Below, in pieces: positions 27,704-40,170 of a stretch of DNA of 64,000 nucleotides. The notes under the pieces were generated by a model, which worked only from the letters and a program-made list of their open reading frames with translations, was not told the origin of the DNA and did no database searches. The stretch lies in NCBI RefSeq assembly GCF_002443255.2, contig NW_019211458.1, positions 10,562,402 through 10,626,401 of the forward strand. The letters run 5' to 3'. Both the position numbers and the translations under genes were made by a program. Within the stretch, counting starts at the first letter, position 1. Every line of letters starts with the position of its first letter. Source of the stretch: Varroa destructor. Lineage: Eukaryota; Arthropoda; Arachnida; Mesostigmata; Varroidae.

Positions 27704-30700
27704 ATGTTCAATATTAGAAAATATAATTAGAAAGCAAGAGAAAAGTTAAAAGTCATAATCAATTGTGAATTTACTATGTGGTGCCCAAAGCTTTATCTGT
27801 ACAAACCACACTGCTATATTAGTAACGTTACATAACTGGGGTGTGTCAAAATATACACAAGTTAATGTTACGTCAAGTTGTCAGTAAACGTATTTTTCTC
27901 CATAACTTGTCTGTTATCATGAACTGGTGCGATTATATGGCTTTGGGAGATGTAAAATATAATTTCTAATTACCGAAATGATTATACATAGTCGTCGCTA
28001 TCGCTGTTAGATCAGTCCGTATGTCCTGCGGCTTAAGGATTTAGTTAAATTGTTTAGGTAGAGTGAACGTACCGTTCGATGCTGATGCACCGTATGTCAG
28101 TGTTTATTTGAAAGCTTTTTGTTTCTATTAGACAACTAGAAACCAGGATTGTTTGTTTGCAGTCAGTAACAGACACTCTAAGCCGCATATCCGTATTCAA
28201 ATTAACGTTCCACATACATTTTGCAACTGAGCCTGATCGGTACTGCGCTTTATCTAAACGTTCTAACTTGATTTCATACTTCAATTGAAGCCACGAGTAT
28301 TATAATAACGGCTTATCTTACCTTAAGCTCTAAGGCAAATAGAGGTTATAATAATAATATAACGTCCGGCCAACAGAAAAATTGTCCCTGCATTTTCTTT
28401 GCATAAATTTTGCTCCAAGCCCAAATGCAGCCAAGGAAACAGCGTGCTTCTAAATTTCTGACTTACGCTGAGATATATAAAACACTGTCATAGATTTTAA
28501 TGGAAAATGGTGCGTTTCGTGGGCTCACAGGTGGAAGGATAACAGCTATTCAGCTCAGACGTTTACGACATAAATAGAGTATATCTATGCAAGATTCGTA
28601 GAGTAGATCTATGAAGATGTCCACTGGGGGTAATCAATTGCATAACCCGTTCTTTCAATTTTTGCATCGGGTCGAAACCGATACTTCCATGTGCTCTTTC
28701 CTTTCTGATTCGTTAGAACAGAAAGCCGCTTCTCGGTCCGCCGTATCCTACGTTTAGCCCACTATCAGCTCTTAATCGTTGGCAGATTTGTTATTGTCGG
28801 TGATTTCTTTGTTCTTGTATGTTCGTGTCAGATTGTCTTGTACGATGGCTGCTGTTTATCGCCTGTGCCTGCGTAAACCCTGTGTTTACCGTCGGACGAT
28901 GCCACCTTGGCCTTCCTCAGCTTTTCTAGACCTTATCTACTCTTTGTCTACCGTAGTTCAGGACCTCTTAATGCACAACCTAGCAGCTCTCGTTTTGCAC
29001 AACTATCTTTACACCTATAGCACAATCTGAGCAAGCTGGCAAAAAGGACAGGAGATACCGCTAAGCAAATATCAACCTTACCACTCCTAATGGCCTGCTC
29101 AGAGACAAACAAACGCTTCTTCAAAGTCTCCTCCTAGTAGTGAATGGATTCACTTAGCGACGAGCATCTACGGTAATCAAAGAGACCCATTTACAGCGCC
29201 ACAATGAGTTGATGCCCCTCTGTGGAAGTGGAGGAACAGGTTTGGGCCTGCACAGCTTTACAGCGATGTCGAATGCACTACGTTTTTTCATTAAAAACTC
29301 GGTCATTTGGTCAGCATTTGTCTAGTGGTGAGTATTTGAAGGAGCTGGAAGGACGTTCAACGTGTATGTATGGATAAGTCGCCGACGGCGAGTGGCCAAT
29401 ATATATGATGCTGTACAAAGTAGTTACTATCGAGAGTAGGGGGTAACATGAACCATTAAAGCCTTGCTTCTACCTTCGAGATAAAATTCGTAGCAGAAGT
29501 AGCCCATAATTTATCCTCCTGTATCCGGTGTACAATCCTTTGGCTGACTTTATGCATTGGATAAGCTCGCTCTTACCAAGCGAGAAGCAGTAGGAATGGA
29601 TTCGATTGGCAAATGCATACCCACAGAGCGTTATAACAAGTATTATTCCATGATGATTTGCAACTCGATTTTGCAGCCTGCTTGAGGAAGAAGAAGCAAA
29701 ACTGTAAGATTTCTCAGCCAAAAAGGCATGTTACCTACTATTTGATAGCTCTACGCTACCAAAAAGGTTAGGCACAGGAGAGTGGTGGCAAGATAGTGGT
29801 AGTACAGTACTATGTCGTATGAAGTCGATGGATCATCTTCTTGGCGCCCAAGTTTGAATGCAAGTTGCGGTCTGTCATCTCATTTAGGTGCAAAAGAAGA
29901 ACGTTGTGACACTGGCACCTCCGTACACATTTTATGGGTTAGGATTGACGACGCGTAAGACCCCTAGCCAGTGCACAAGAACAGCGTGCACCGTCAACCA
30001 AAGTTGACAATGGCGATCATGGCCGCTCTGTGACTGAAAAAGGGCACAGAGAAAAGCTTGTGAAGAAGGCCAGTCGCTATGGAAACGTCGGTTATGTGTA
30101 TTCCTTCGAACTTAACTTTTGCATGGATCTGTGAGGTGCACTTTGCCTGTCAGTGGGGGGTGCGTTTACGGCTACGCGATGACAGCGACAACGATGCTCA
30201 CGCAGACAGTCTTTTTGTCCTCTTTTTGCAGGCGCTGGTCGAGTGCGGAACGATTCCCTACGATTGACGAGATCGGGATTCCCTTGAAATCTTGGTGCGG
30301 GCAGAAGCTGCCGGACCTCTCTCCGGAAGAGATTCACCCGCTCCGTTCTTCTTCGGTGATAGAAAAACCATTTAGGTATGAGCATTCCAGTCGCACTAGC
30401 TCAGGCATGGCCGCATACATACATCCCCATTCGAGCTCCTGCTGCTTGTCGAATGATAGATACATCACCGGACGGAAAATGAGCGAAAAAGAAGCTGCGA
30501 GGAATACGAGACGCGGGATAAAGCAAGTAAGAGATGGATAGAGCTAAAGCTGACTACAGGGATGGAAAACGACGGCTAAGGAATCTGTGTTTAAGAGGAA
30601 GAGAGGGCGTGAATGAGGGGAGAGAGGTAGCTGCGACGAAGGTACACAAGAGAGGAAGATCGTGGCCAGTTGCAGTCGGAGCTTGGAGGAGACGGATGGA

Positions 30701-31125
30701 GCGAACCACTAGGCTCGATGGTCGCGTGAAAAATACACATACACAGTCGGCCAACACCGACGATGCTGACGCTGTAATGATGGTGATGATGAGGAGGATT
30801 GCTACGAACGACGATGACGACAACAACAATGACTACGAGAAGGTGTGCGAGAACCTTCTCTTTCCTTCTCCCAAACAACTATTCCGATTTCGAAGTTCGG
30901 CCAGAACTGCAGGCAAGGATAAGTGAGAAAGCGAGGCGACTATATGACTACATGTATAACTGCGGATGAATGCCACCATGCTATACATACATATGTTTTT
31001 CCTGGCTTCTGCATCCATTCCAGACAGAAGAAACCGAAAAGAAACAAAGAACAGAAACAAAATAGGTAAAAGAAACGAGGTACCATGTTTTTGTATTACA
31101 CTGTCCTATCTTCCTAGTGTCTGTC

Positions 31126-31149
31126 TATATATATATATATATATATATA
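31126..31149. repeat. TA microsatellite
   Basis: Uninterrupted TA run of about 12 units. Confidence 0.9.
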
Positions 31150-34100
31150 GCTGCTGCGCTTCACCAGGCTAGCTGGGAATAAGTTGCAAAGATATCTGCG
31201 TGATATTAAGGTAGGTGCGCATTGCGATGACAATGTTAATATATTCGTACCGTGTCAGTTCTTTTGTCATTTATGTGTATAAAACTACAGGCGGTAGTAG
31301 CGTGTACTTAATGCTAATGAAATCCTCAGATAGCCTGTTGATCAGCATTATCCGAGTGCTGTTTTATGGGAATTCGACGCCGTCTCGTTTTTCATTGGAC
31401 GTGGCGGTGAGCGGTAGCTAAAAACGAGCACGATTGCTGTTTACCGCATAGCGTCCTAAACGAGCTTGGAAAACACTATTTCACTCTCTTTTTATTATAT
31501 AGCTACTACCTTCCTTATGCATACTGAGTCCCACGAACAAGCTTTCTAGTAAGAAGGAAATTTGCTTAAGGCTTTTGAACGCATTCGCCTTACGACGTGG
31601 ACGCCAGGTTCGATGAAATCTTTCAAGGTATTTCAGGATACGACCTTTATATAAGACGCCAGTTAGCCATGAGGGGAACAACGGTTTTGGTGGATTCTGC
31701 AGACATGTAAACGGCGACGAAGGGTGCCTTTCTGTTGACCAAGTCGAACTTGGCCAAGGGCATCCTTGGCTCACCGGTCAGCATTTATAAAAATGATTGA
31801 ACACGAATATTGGCGTCAAATATTACCACCGGACTCTAAAATTCTTATTTTGCCCTTTGTTTATTTATTGACTGATGTTTCATTTCACTCAGCGTCATCT
31901 TGCGTTCATAAGAAGAAAACGATTAGTTTCAGTGTGGGAGTGGACGGTTTGAAAGTTACCGAGTGCTATATAGCGACTGTAGGGATTTATCCTGCTTGTC
32001 TGTAGCCAAATTCAGTTGGTATTGGTCTTCACTTAGCAAGTCACTTTCTCGTTTTCGTTATCCTGTGATACTCCAGTCTCCTCTACAACACCCGTCTGCC
32101 TCGAGCGAAAAAATCCGTAGCTGCGGGTCAACGATGAAAATTAGTCAGCTGAGGAGACACGCCTCATCGGATTTCAGTTGACCATAACAGCAATCCGATT
32201 GCCTGCCCGGACATAGCCAAGTGGTCGCTAGCGGCCTCAGCGACAAGTTTACTAGTCTATATAGTGAGCAGCCAGAAGGGGGTCCAATACTGTGGCGCAG
32301 CTGCTCCAACCACCACTTGCCCCCATTCCACCGTTCGCCCCGCCCCGCCAATTTAGCTTTGGCGTACCCAATGCGTACTCAAGCAAAGCACCGCTCTGTG
32401 AGTGGTATGTATCTGAGGGGTAGTATAGAAAAGATAGGGACACTTGAAATAAGAAATCCCTAATCCCCAGTGTTCACTACGGCCGGAAGTCGATTTACGA
32501 GAGGAAGTTCTGTTAGACATAAAATGCTGCCTCTCATCACTGGCCGTCGTGAGCAGACATTGTCACTTCATATTTTTACTTTCGTTATGTCGAGCCGATT
32601 GAGCTAGCTTCAGGATCTGCCCTTCGCTGTCTACCCGAAATCGTGAATCACACTTGACTACTAACTACTGCTGTCGCTGCAGAAAGCCAGTGTTCCAACG
32701 TCCTTGTTAAATCGTAGCCTCTTTTGTTTAGACTGGCATACGCCGCGCTCCGGCAATACTACTGCCCGTTTTTTTTTCCTCAGTTTGTTTTCATGATGTC
32801 CATGATAGCGAAAAAAACAACAGTAGCTCAATAATCTTACTCGTCTTCAGAAATGGTGGGTGCGAGTTACTGTCTACTTGAATTGGCAACCGTTTCCAAC
32901 CGGCAGAGGATATTTGTTGGTATCGGGTCCGTTATTTCTTAAACGAGAGAGTGACTAAATTTCCCAAAAGATGAATCGCAAGCATTTTCTATTAGAGTAG
33001 TCCTTCCAAAAACAAATCAAGCCTTATTTTTCATACGTGTAGTGTTAAACATACAACATTTATGTACCAGTACATGTTATTAGTTATTACCTTTGACGCG
33101 CACCTGTAAGAACGCTAGCTATATTGTGTAGTCTGTTATTAGACTCTTTGCAGAATTTTGCTGACGATAAGAGTAGAAGGTAAAATATTAGCGGAAACGT
33201 AACTAACTTGGTATAGGATAACTAAAAAGTACATTCACATAGCAGTTTGTATGTTTTAGATGACAATTAGCTCATCTCGACTATCTAGAATTATTAACGA
33301 AGGTTTAATGAAAACATGTTTCGGTAAATCATTAATTCGGTAAAAGTAAAATGCAGTGATTTTGTATCGTATCGTATTTTGCTAAAAAAGTAAGGCTAAG
33401 GAGTTTATTGATCGGCCTGGCTTTGCTGCAGGCCTCGTGTACAATCAATAAAAAAACAAGGGGACATTAAGAGATCGTATCATTAATTACTTGTAGCGAT
33501 GTGTCGAATTATTGTTTTTACTCGTAGTTACTCCCAAACATTTGTTACTTTGGCTCAGTCCTATTGAGGAGAAAATGTCTGCGACATTAAAGACTTGTGG
33601 CACCGCTTTGAGCTACGTGCCTGCCTTAAGTCGCTTTAAGTACCCCTACAGCAAGTGATGAAAATTTTACACAAAGCCTTGTCTTCCTCGCAATATACCA
33701 GTGAGTGAGCCATTTGAGCGTACCGCCAAGAGTAGGAACGGAGACCTGGGGTCGGAAGCACCGCTGGTTCGATGTACGGCCGCGTCGTCGATCCTGGAAT
33801 ACCTAAGGAGGCGGGAGCAGAAAGAAGAGTTCCATTGAGTTTCGTCTCTCATCGCAGGCAAGTTGGGATCAGCGAATGCTATCTGCGCAGGCCCACTCGG
33901 CGAGACCTGACGTGTACTGAGGAATCCTGATGAAATCTTCAACAGCTACTGCGGAATCTGATTCGTCAGAAGAAGCTGACTTTGGCAGAAACAGAGAGAT
34001 AGAAAGTAACAAGGAGAGAGAAGGAAAAGGGAAAGAAATGCGGCCTGGCAGGACAAAAAAGTGAGGAGTTGACAACAGCACTGTGACGTCCTCTGGCGGC

Positions 34101-35124
34101 GCCGGGAACGTAGGAAAGCGAGCAATAGCAGTGATAGAAACAAGGATAACGACGAGGATAGTACAGGTGGGGAAAGGCGGCTTTCTCGGAGCAGTCACCT
34201 GATGGAACAGAAACCAGTTCGCATGACTCGTAGCTCGAAGGGTCGAATGAAACGTCAGGTTTTAGTATTTCAAAAGTTCTATTGCCAAACGGAAACGGCC
34301 ATGCCAGCAGCTGGCAAAAGCGATTGCGTTTAAAAGCAGCGATACTTCTTCTGGCTCAGAAGGTCAGAGGGAACGAAAGCTTGGGCGCAGTGGCCGGCAG
34401 AGTGGTCCTAGAACACTGTTGACACGGTAAGAGACTTTGCGAGGAGATAGGTAACGCACCGCCACGAAGCAGCATCGTTCAGCCTAGAAGACCGACCTTG
34501 TTAGAAGAAAAGGATAGGTTTGGGAGCGGAAAGTCTGTTAAAATCAACGCAGGGTTGCTGGCTGAGGAGGCGTGAGTAAGCGAGGAGAGAAATGGACGCC
34601 GCTAAACGTACCATGAAAGGTGTTGGTGGAAGAAGGGAATGCGATGGACGCTTTGCTTTTTGCCGGCGCCATCACCGCCGGTGTCGCATAAGAAGAATCA
34701 CTCTAGCGAAGATTCTACCGACCGTTCTGCTTCCACTAACGGGTCTGTCAACCATGCTGGCTGGCTAGCTATCGAAACTACACCGGATGCGATGTTTATC
34801 TCTCGAAGCGGCTGGAGGTGATCGAAATCTGCTGCCAATGGAAATATGAAAGACCGACATACCGACCGGTAATCCTTCTGATGATACGATGTTTTATTTA
34901 TGGGGAAAGACAGCGCGCCGGTTAGCAGGACCGTTCCGGAGTGAGGGTTGTCACAGCCGTTGCTGCGCGGGGTTCTTTTGATACTGTTGTTGCGACGGTT
35001 GTTCAGGCGGCAGTTTCTACTCTTGCCACTTTTGTCCTTTCCACTCCGCCATCGCCTTCTGTAGCAGCTGCCCTTTCAAAGAACCCGTCACCGTCAGAAC
35101 GCACCACCAGTGGCTAGTTGTTCT

Positions 35125-35149
35125 GCCGCCGCCGCCGCCGCCGCCGCCG
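35125..35149. repeat. CCG trinucleotide microsatellite
   Basis: About eight GCC/CCG units. It generates a poly-Arg open frame on the minus strand that I do not consider coding. Confidence 0.9.
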
Positions 35150-37491
35150 TTGCTTCAACGTTGCGTCGTCGACGAGTCGCGAGCCCGGTTCATTCACAGT
35201 CAGCGGGAGCGCGGTTGTTTGACACGCTTTGACAAGAAGCCCTTTTCGGTAGAGAAACTCGGCCACCCTCTCGACAGGGTGGTTTTCCTCTACTTTGAGC
35301 CCAGAAAAGGCCTCGGTAGGGCACCGCGAGAACAAGCGTCACAGGTATGAAAAGAAGTTTCTCGGAAAGGTTCCTTCGTATACATGAGAGAGATAGAGAG
35401 TCAACAAAGCGCCATTGAATAAGAAAAAATAAGTAGATAAAGAGATCATCGCTGCGGGTGTCGACTGCTGAAACAGACAGAGAGTAGCAGAAGACCGCCG
35501 GAAAAGGATTCGTCTGATGCCAGGATTTCCTAAAACTAGCCGAAGTGAATAACGGAGTGCTATTAAAGAAAATGATGTCAATTAAGTTATCTACTATGTT
35601 TGTTCTGAAACGGTTAAGGAACTCACTTCTTCAGTTACTACTGTATATAGTCAATAACTTATTGATGGATTAGTTAGAATCGATGTGGTCCCATCTACGT
35701 GACTTTATTTCTAGTGCTACCTTTGTAGTCCTATTATTACAATCATTTGACCTAATCATTGAAAATTTGAAAAACGTTCGAAACGCTGGTTCCTAGTTGA
35801 TCCTGATGTTGAAAGGAAACAACTCTCAACGTTGTCCCCGTCCCTTTTCAGTGCATAACGAACAGAAAAGGGAAAATACCTGTTCTATAGAGTTCACACC
35901 TCCTCGTCATTATTTGACCTATTCTTTCGATCCGGAACACCTTCCATCCTACCAGTCCTACGTTAGAGGCCTTCGTCCGCGAATCTATTCGACGAAGTAT
36001 TGTCTATGAGAAACCCATGTAGCTATGGTATGGGCACGGCGTGTGTGCTTGCTGTGGTATACTGCAGATGGCAAATGCGATTGATCCAGAGGGCGGAATA
36101 TTGGAATGGGTCGGATCCGATATTTTTGTTGTATCGGAACTGCAAGTTTTACTAGTGACTGTTATTTGTAGACGGCGGAATCCAAAAATGCATTTGTTAC
36201 ATTGAAATATTTGCCTCACAAACTGAACGCTGAGAGACACTTCTTTACCTGGCCAGGCTGTCAGCATTGACTCTGCAGGTATAAGAGGACGAGCAGATCC
36301 CCCGCACAAAAAAGGCTGCTTGTTTTGATATAAGCGTTTGGCTTTTATCAAATGGCTATATCAAAATCTGCTTTTTCGGTTTTGCTGTCAATGGGGGGTT
36401 GTTTGTGAACTAATTTAGCTCGTCGAGCCGACAATCTGTGAAATCCTGTTAACTCTTTATTTGGCTAAGGAACGACAATGATCTGGGCTGGAGCATTTTG
36501 ATTAAATCGCTCTTGAAAGTTCCTTTTTGACGGCTAGTTGCAGATACAACAAATTGTTGAAATGAACGGAAAATATAGCATCGGAAGCCGTTAAAACTAA
36601 CTGCAGTCATTTTAAGTTAGGATAAACAAATATCATATAAACTTGAGTGATATACAGTAACCAGCGTAAACAATTAACATCTTGTAGATAGAGAAATCGA
36701 GCATGTTATTGGGTGGTCTTGAGATCGTAATAATCACTTTAACTTGATTCATGTGACATCAATGATTGCACCTCATAAAAAAAACAATATCTAATAAATG
36801 TGCCCAGTCAACAGGGAAACAGAGAAGCAGCTTCAACAAATAGTGTACCAAATTTCTACAGTTAGGAACCGTTTTCTGCCGCTTTTTTCACACAAAAATA
36901 TATCGATTTGCCACGGGGCTACCATTTGGGCGCACGTATTTTCATTCTCTGACAAATAACTTCCATTCATTAGAGCTCGACACGGTCGATCAGGACGCTG
37001 AACCGACCACTATATTGACTAGCGGAATAAACCGCCAGTCATCCTAATAATGTCCTAAATGATCCTTTATAGCTATCGCCGTTTAAATACATAGAGATTA
37101 AATATCGTTCGATCGTTTGCGGAGTTGTTGCCGTTTATTTTCCAAATTTACAGTTTTTCTGAAGCCTACACATAATCGGATATTCTGTCTTATCATTTCG
37201 TCTACTAATCATGTTGAACTAACAGATTGGCAGTAGTGCAGTCGTGCGCCAATAGGAACCACACTACAGTCTCTTCTAGGCCACAAAACAGAGATAGCCG
37301 AATAAACGCGTACAGTATCGAATAGGGTAGTCAAATGTCCTTCTATAGGGAATTGTCCTAGAGCGGCTATTTAGGTCAATGCAGCTCTTTCAGACATATC
37401 GTGGCTGATGTTGGTACGATACGTTGGCTTAAGCGACTCCCGATGGCGGTTCGCTTGCGGTGCTCCTGCAGTCGTCGCTAGCATGTACATC

Positions 37492-37503
37492 ATATATATA
37501 CGC

Positions 37504-37534
<31 letters not shown>
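37492..37534. repeat. TA microsatellite with CGCG interruption
   Basis: Long TA array with one CGCG interruption, 170 bp from a second TA array. Confidence 0.9.
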
Positions 37535-37538
<4 letters not shown>

Positions 37539-37699
37539 TGCGAATACATTATCCGTAGTTGGCGAGGGGATGTCTGTTTAGCTGCCAAAACGTTTCCGCT
37601 GCGACCTTGGCCCCGCACGTGGGGGTGAGCATTCCACCCGCCTGCCATACGCATCCGCAGTACTTCCTTTGTTTCGTTCACTACTCTTTTATTTCATCT

Positions 37700-37703
<4 letters not shown>

Positions 37704-37734
<31 letters not shown>
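37704..37734. repeat. TA microsatellite
   Basis: Uninterrupted TA array, the second of a close pair. Confidence 0.9.
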
Positions 37735-37737
<3 letters not shown>

Positions 37738-38178
37738 ATGGATCAGCAAACGATACATAGCGGGAAGTGAGTCTCTCCAACTGTTTTCACTGCTCTCGCA
37801 ACTCCAACGCAGTGATTCTATATACATGTTACCATCGTTGCTACTCTTAGGAGCTGTTGTACGGTCTCATATCGCTGGTTACTCTTAATAGGCAGACGGC
37901 AACAAGAACTACTGGCAACTGCACGTAATCACGACTACATACACAATACATGACTTGAACGTCCCCATAGAAGACAGTTACTTTTTTGAGTTGATTGCTT
38001 TCCGCTTCATCTAGATATTTTAGCTCCTGCTTTTTAGTCGTGTGCTTCCACGGGTCACGTATAAGCTCTGGCTTAGTATAAACAGTTGCTAGCCAAGTTT
38101 ATACCAAGGCTAATAAAACGACAGAATTAGATCCTAAGCCACTTCGTTGACCTTGTAGATACGATTCTAAACTTATTC

Positions 38179-38220
38179 TATATACATATATATATATATA
38201 TATATATTTTTTTTTTTTTT
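38179..38220. repeat. TA microsatellite ending in a T homopolymer
   Basis: A TA run followed by about 14 T, the same compound architecture and orientation as at 27662-27703. Confidence 0.9.
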
Positions 38221-39145
38221 AACATACAAAAGTGCCCTGTTTTCAAATGATTTCGCGGCGAAGACAACATTAAATAGCGCTAAATTCCCACACATATTGT
38301 GTTCATGTCCGCACATTTCTGCGCGAAAGTAAATCTCACAAAGTCTACTCTTTATACTGTTAATTATGCACATCAATATAAAGGACACCGCAGTTAAGCT
38401 TTTTTCTCTCTGTCGCCGTATTATAAACCGAAATCTATAAGATCCAAGCCCATAGTTCAATTTCGCTACTGTTGCGGACGTTGAAATATACTCACCCGCA
38501 AACACTTTTCGCCGCGCCTCTCCGCCCCTCTTTTCCGTTTTTCAACCCCTCCGTTTTTTACTTCAACCATTATAGAGATCGTTAATTCTGGTATTTTTTA
38601 AGTCAACACTGTCCACAAGTCGGTCAGACAGCGCGGCCGTTCCGACAGGGTCGACTACTTACTGGCGTACGACCTGCCCTCGCTATATATTATCATCGTC
38701 AAGCCCTAGTTTACTAGAATTTGTCGATAATAATGCGTCATGTAACGAAATTTTGTTTAGACACCGTGTGCTCGCTGGTAACACAGTAGGTTGTGATCTT
38801 CTGACAAACTTGCGTCATGAATTTCTACCGAAAAAAGTCAATCAACCTATGTGTGAAGCGGAGATTCTTCATTGCGCTGTAATTGGTTTTCAGGACGTAC
38901 AAACCGCCCCCTTCTCGAAGTACGCCAAAACATTTGCCGCTTACTCATTCTCTACTGTTCTTTTCCTTCATCTTAGCTAATATAGAGGTAAGCCTAACAA
39001 CGCGGTGATCGCACAACGGAAGCACGGTATGACGATGATGAGCACATAACAATAATGACGACTGTCATATTAACACAATTACCACTGCCACTGCAGCGGT
39101 CTACACTGCTCTGCGTGCATCTTGCGTGAAGATGAAGCGCCTTAC

Positions 39146-39293
39146 GACGGCGAATGAATAACAGTCCATTCGAGCGTTTGTCCATCACAGCCGTGACGGT
39201 AACCGCGGCTGCAGCAGCAGCGGTGGCTCCCATAGCCACAAATAAGCTTATCGTCCATTGGCGTGTTAGTTGGTCCCTTGCTTGCTCTGTCAT
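39146..39293 (-). other. Alternative candidate first coding exon (hydrophobic N-terminus, phase 1 donor)
   Basis: An ATG at 39293 opens a frame with a 13-residue polar start and then a hydrophobic stretch, ISLFVAMGATAAAAAAVTVT. A GTAAGG donor-like site at 39140-39145 would end the exon after 49 codons plus one base. That is phase 1, which is also compatible with the Ig exon at 4199-4404 and would create an Arg codon at the junction. It competes with the exon at 61371-61458 but is weaker: the alanine run comes partly from GCT/GCA repeats, the donor is less consensus, and a basic segment (RRR) follows the hydrophobic part, unlike a normal signal peptide. It may be chance. Confidence 0.12.
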
Positions 39294-40154
39294 TCGGGAG
39301 GAAGGCCTGGCAGGCCTAGTCGTGGTTCAATGGTGTCCTCGAGCGGGGAGGCCCATTTTATGTTCATTGCCTTCTCATCGGCCGGCATGAGCAAGTAAAG
39401 CCTGTCCACAGCTCCGCCAGCCGGCCACGGCGTAAACTGGTACCCGTTTCGCACTGCGACCTCACATTCGCTTAGTCTACGCACGCTATAATACAGTGCA
39501 CGAGTATGTCTGCGTATGAAATATACGATGAGAAGCACACGCTCAAAGACACATCACGAAAAAGATGCGAAAGACGCTATAAAGGGAAATAGAAAACAAA
39601 CGAGTCAGAAAGTTAAAGAACGATAAAAGTTTCTGGATCGAATAGGAGAGGTCGAGTTGGGACGACATGAAACTGAGTTAGCTAACATCGCGGGCTAAAT
39701 GGGGGTTCGAGGGGACATCATTCATTCATTCAACACATTTTACCCACCTCTGCTCTCCTTTCTTTCGCCGTCGTCTCTAACCGGCGGAGAAAGATAGTAT
39801 ACAGTCTGCCACTGGTATCGCTACTGCTTCTCCTTCCTAGAGCTGGGTCACTCGGGAGCCTTCTGTTAGTTCTAGAAAAGGAGCAAATGCTCACAAAAGA
39901 AAATGTCTAACCTTTTCTAAATGTGGAGCACCAACACAAGAGTGAAAAAACAGATTCAGGGGAAGGCAAAGAGGCAACGAGCCCCACAGAGCAGATAAAG
40001 AAACAGCGTAGCGAGAATAAGCAAGTAGAAGCAAGAAGGGGGGGCGACGGAAATAGATTTGTGAGCACATTAAAGCCATGAACTTTATTTTACTAGCCGT
40101 GTTTATAATTTTCGACTTAGCCATACCATGTGTGAGCACGCTACAGACCACACA

Positions 40155-40170
40155 CATATATATATATATA
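40155..40170. repeat. TA microsatellite
   Basis: Short TA run preceded by CACACA. Confidence 0.85.

Larger units (their letters stand above)
22301..30000. other. Intron segment with homopolymer and TA microsatellites, no gene seen
   Basis: AT-rich at about 22300-23350 and 27200-28500. It holds TA runs (22811-22825, 23803-23822, 27662-27690), an ATA trinucleotide run (27271-27287), the G14 and C14 runs and a CG-rich hairpin (27376-27394). No coding sequence is recognised. Confidence 0.5.
30001..36000. other. GC-richer intron segment, no supported gene
   Basis: Overlapping open frames on both strands at 30119-30926 come partly from GAT/GAC/AAC-type triplet runs and give low-complexity peptides (NDDDDNNNDYEK). 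There is a TA run at 31126-31149 and a CCG run at 35125-35149. Frames at 33667-34198 (minus) lack a proper ATG. The compositional contrast might mark regulatory DNA, but no motif is claimed. Confidence 0.4.

Noticed and set aside
30119..30926. Overlapping plus-strand frames of 140 and 130 codons and an antisense signal-like frame (30554-30829).
   Set aside because: Partly driven by GAT/GAC/AAC triplet runs; the antisense frame starts at TTG; no domain, no splice sites, and both strands are open as expected for this composition.
33869..34198. Minus-strand frame with hydrophobic start (ILVVILVSITAIA).
   Set aside because: It begins at GTG with no in-frame ATG nearby, and no convincing donor or domain is seen.
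35114..35335. Minus-strand frame ending in poly-Arg.
   Set aside because: Created by the CCG microsatellite; no other coding evidence.
36004..36351. 115-codon minus-strand frame containing PGKEVSLSVQF, briefly considered as another Ig fragment.
   Set aside because: The Cys and Trp spacing does not fit an Ig domain and there are no suitable splice sites.
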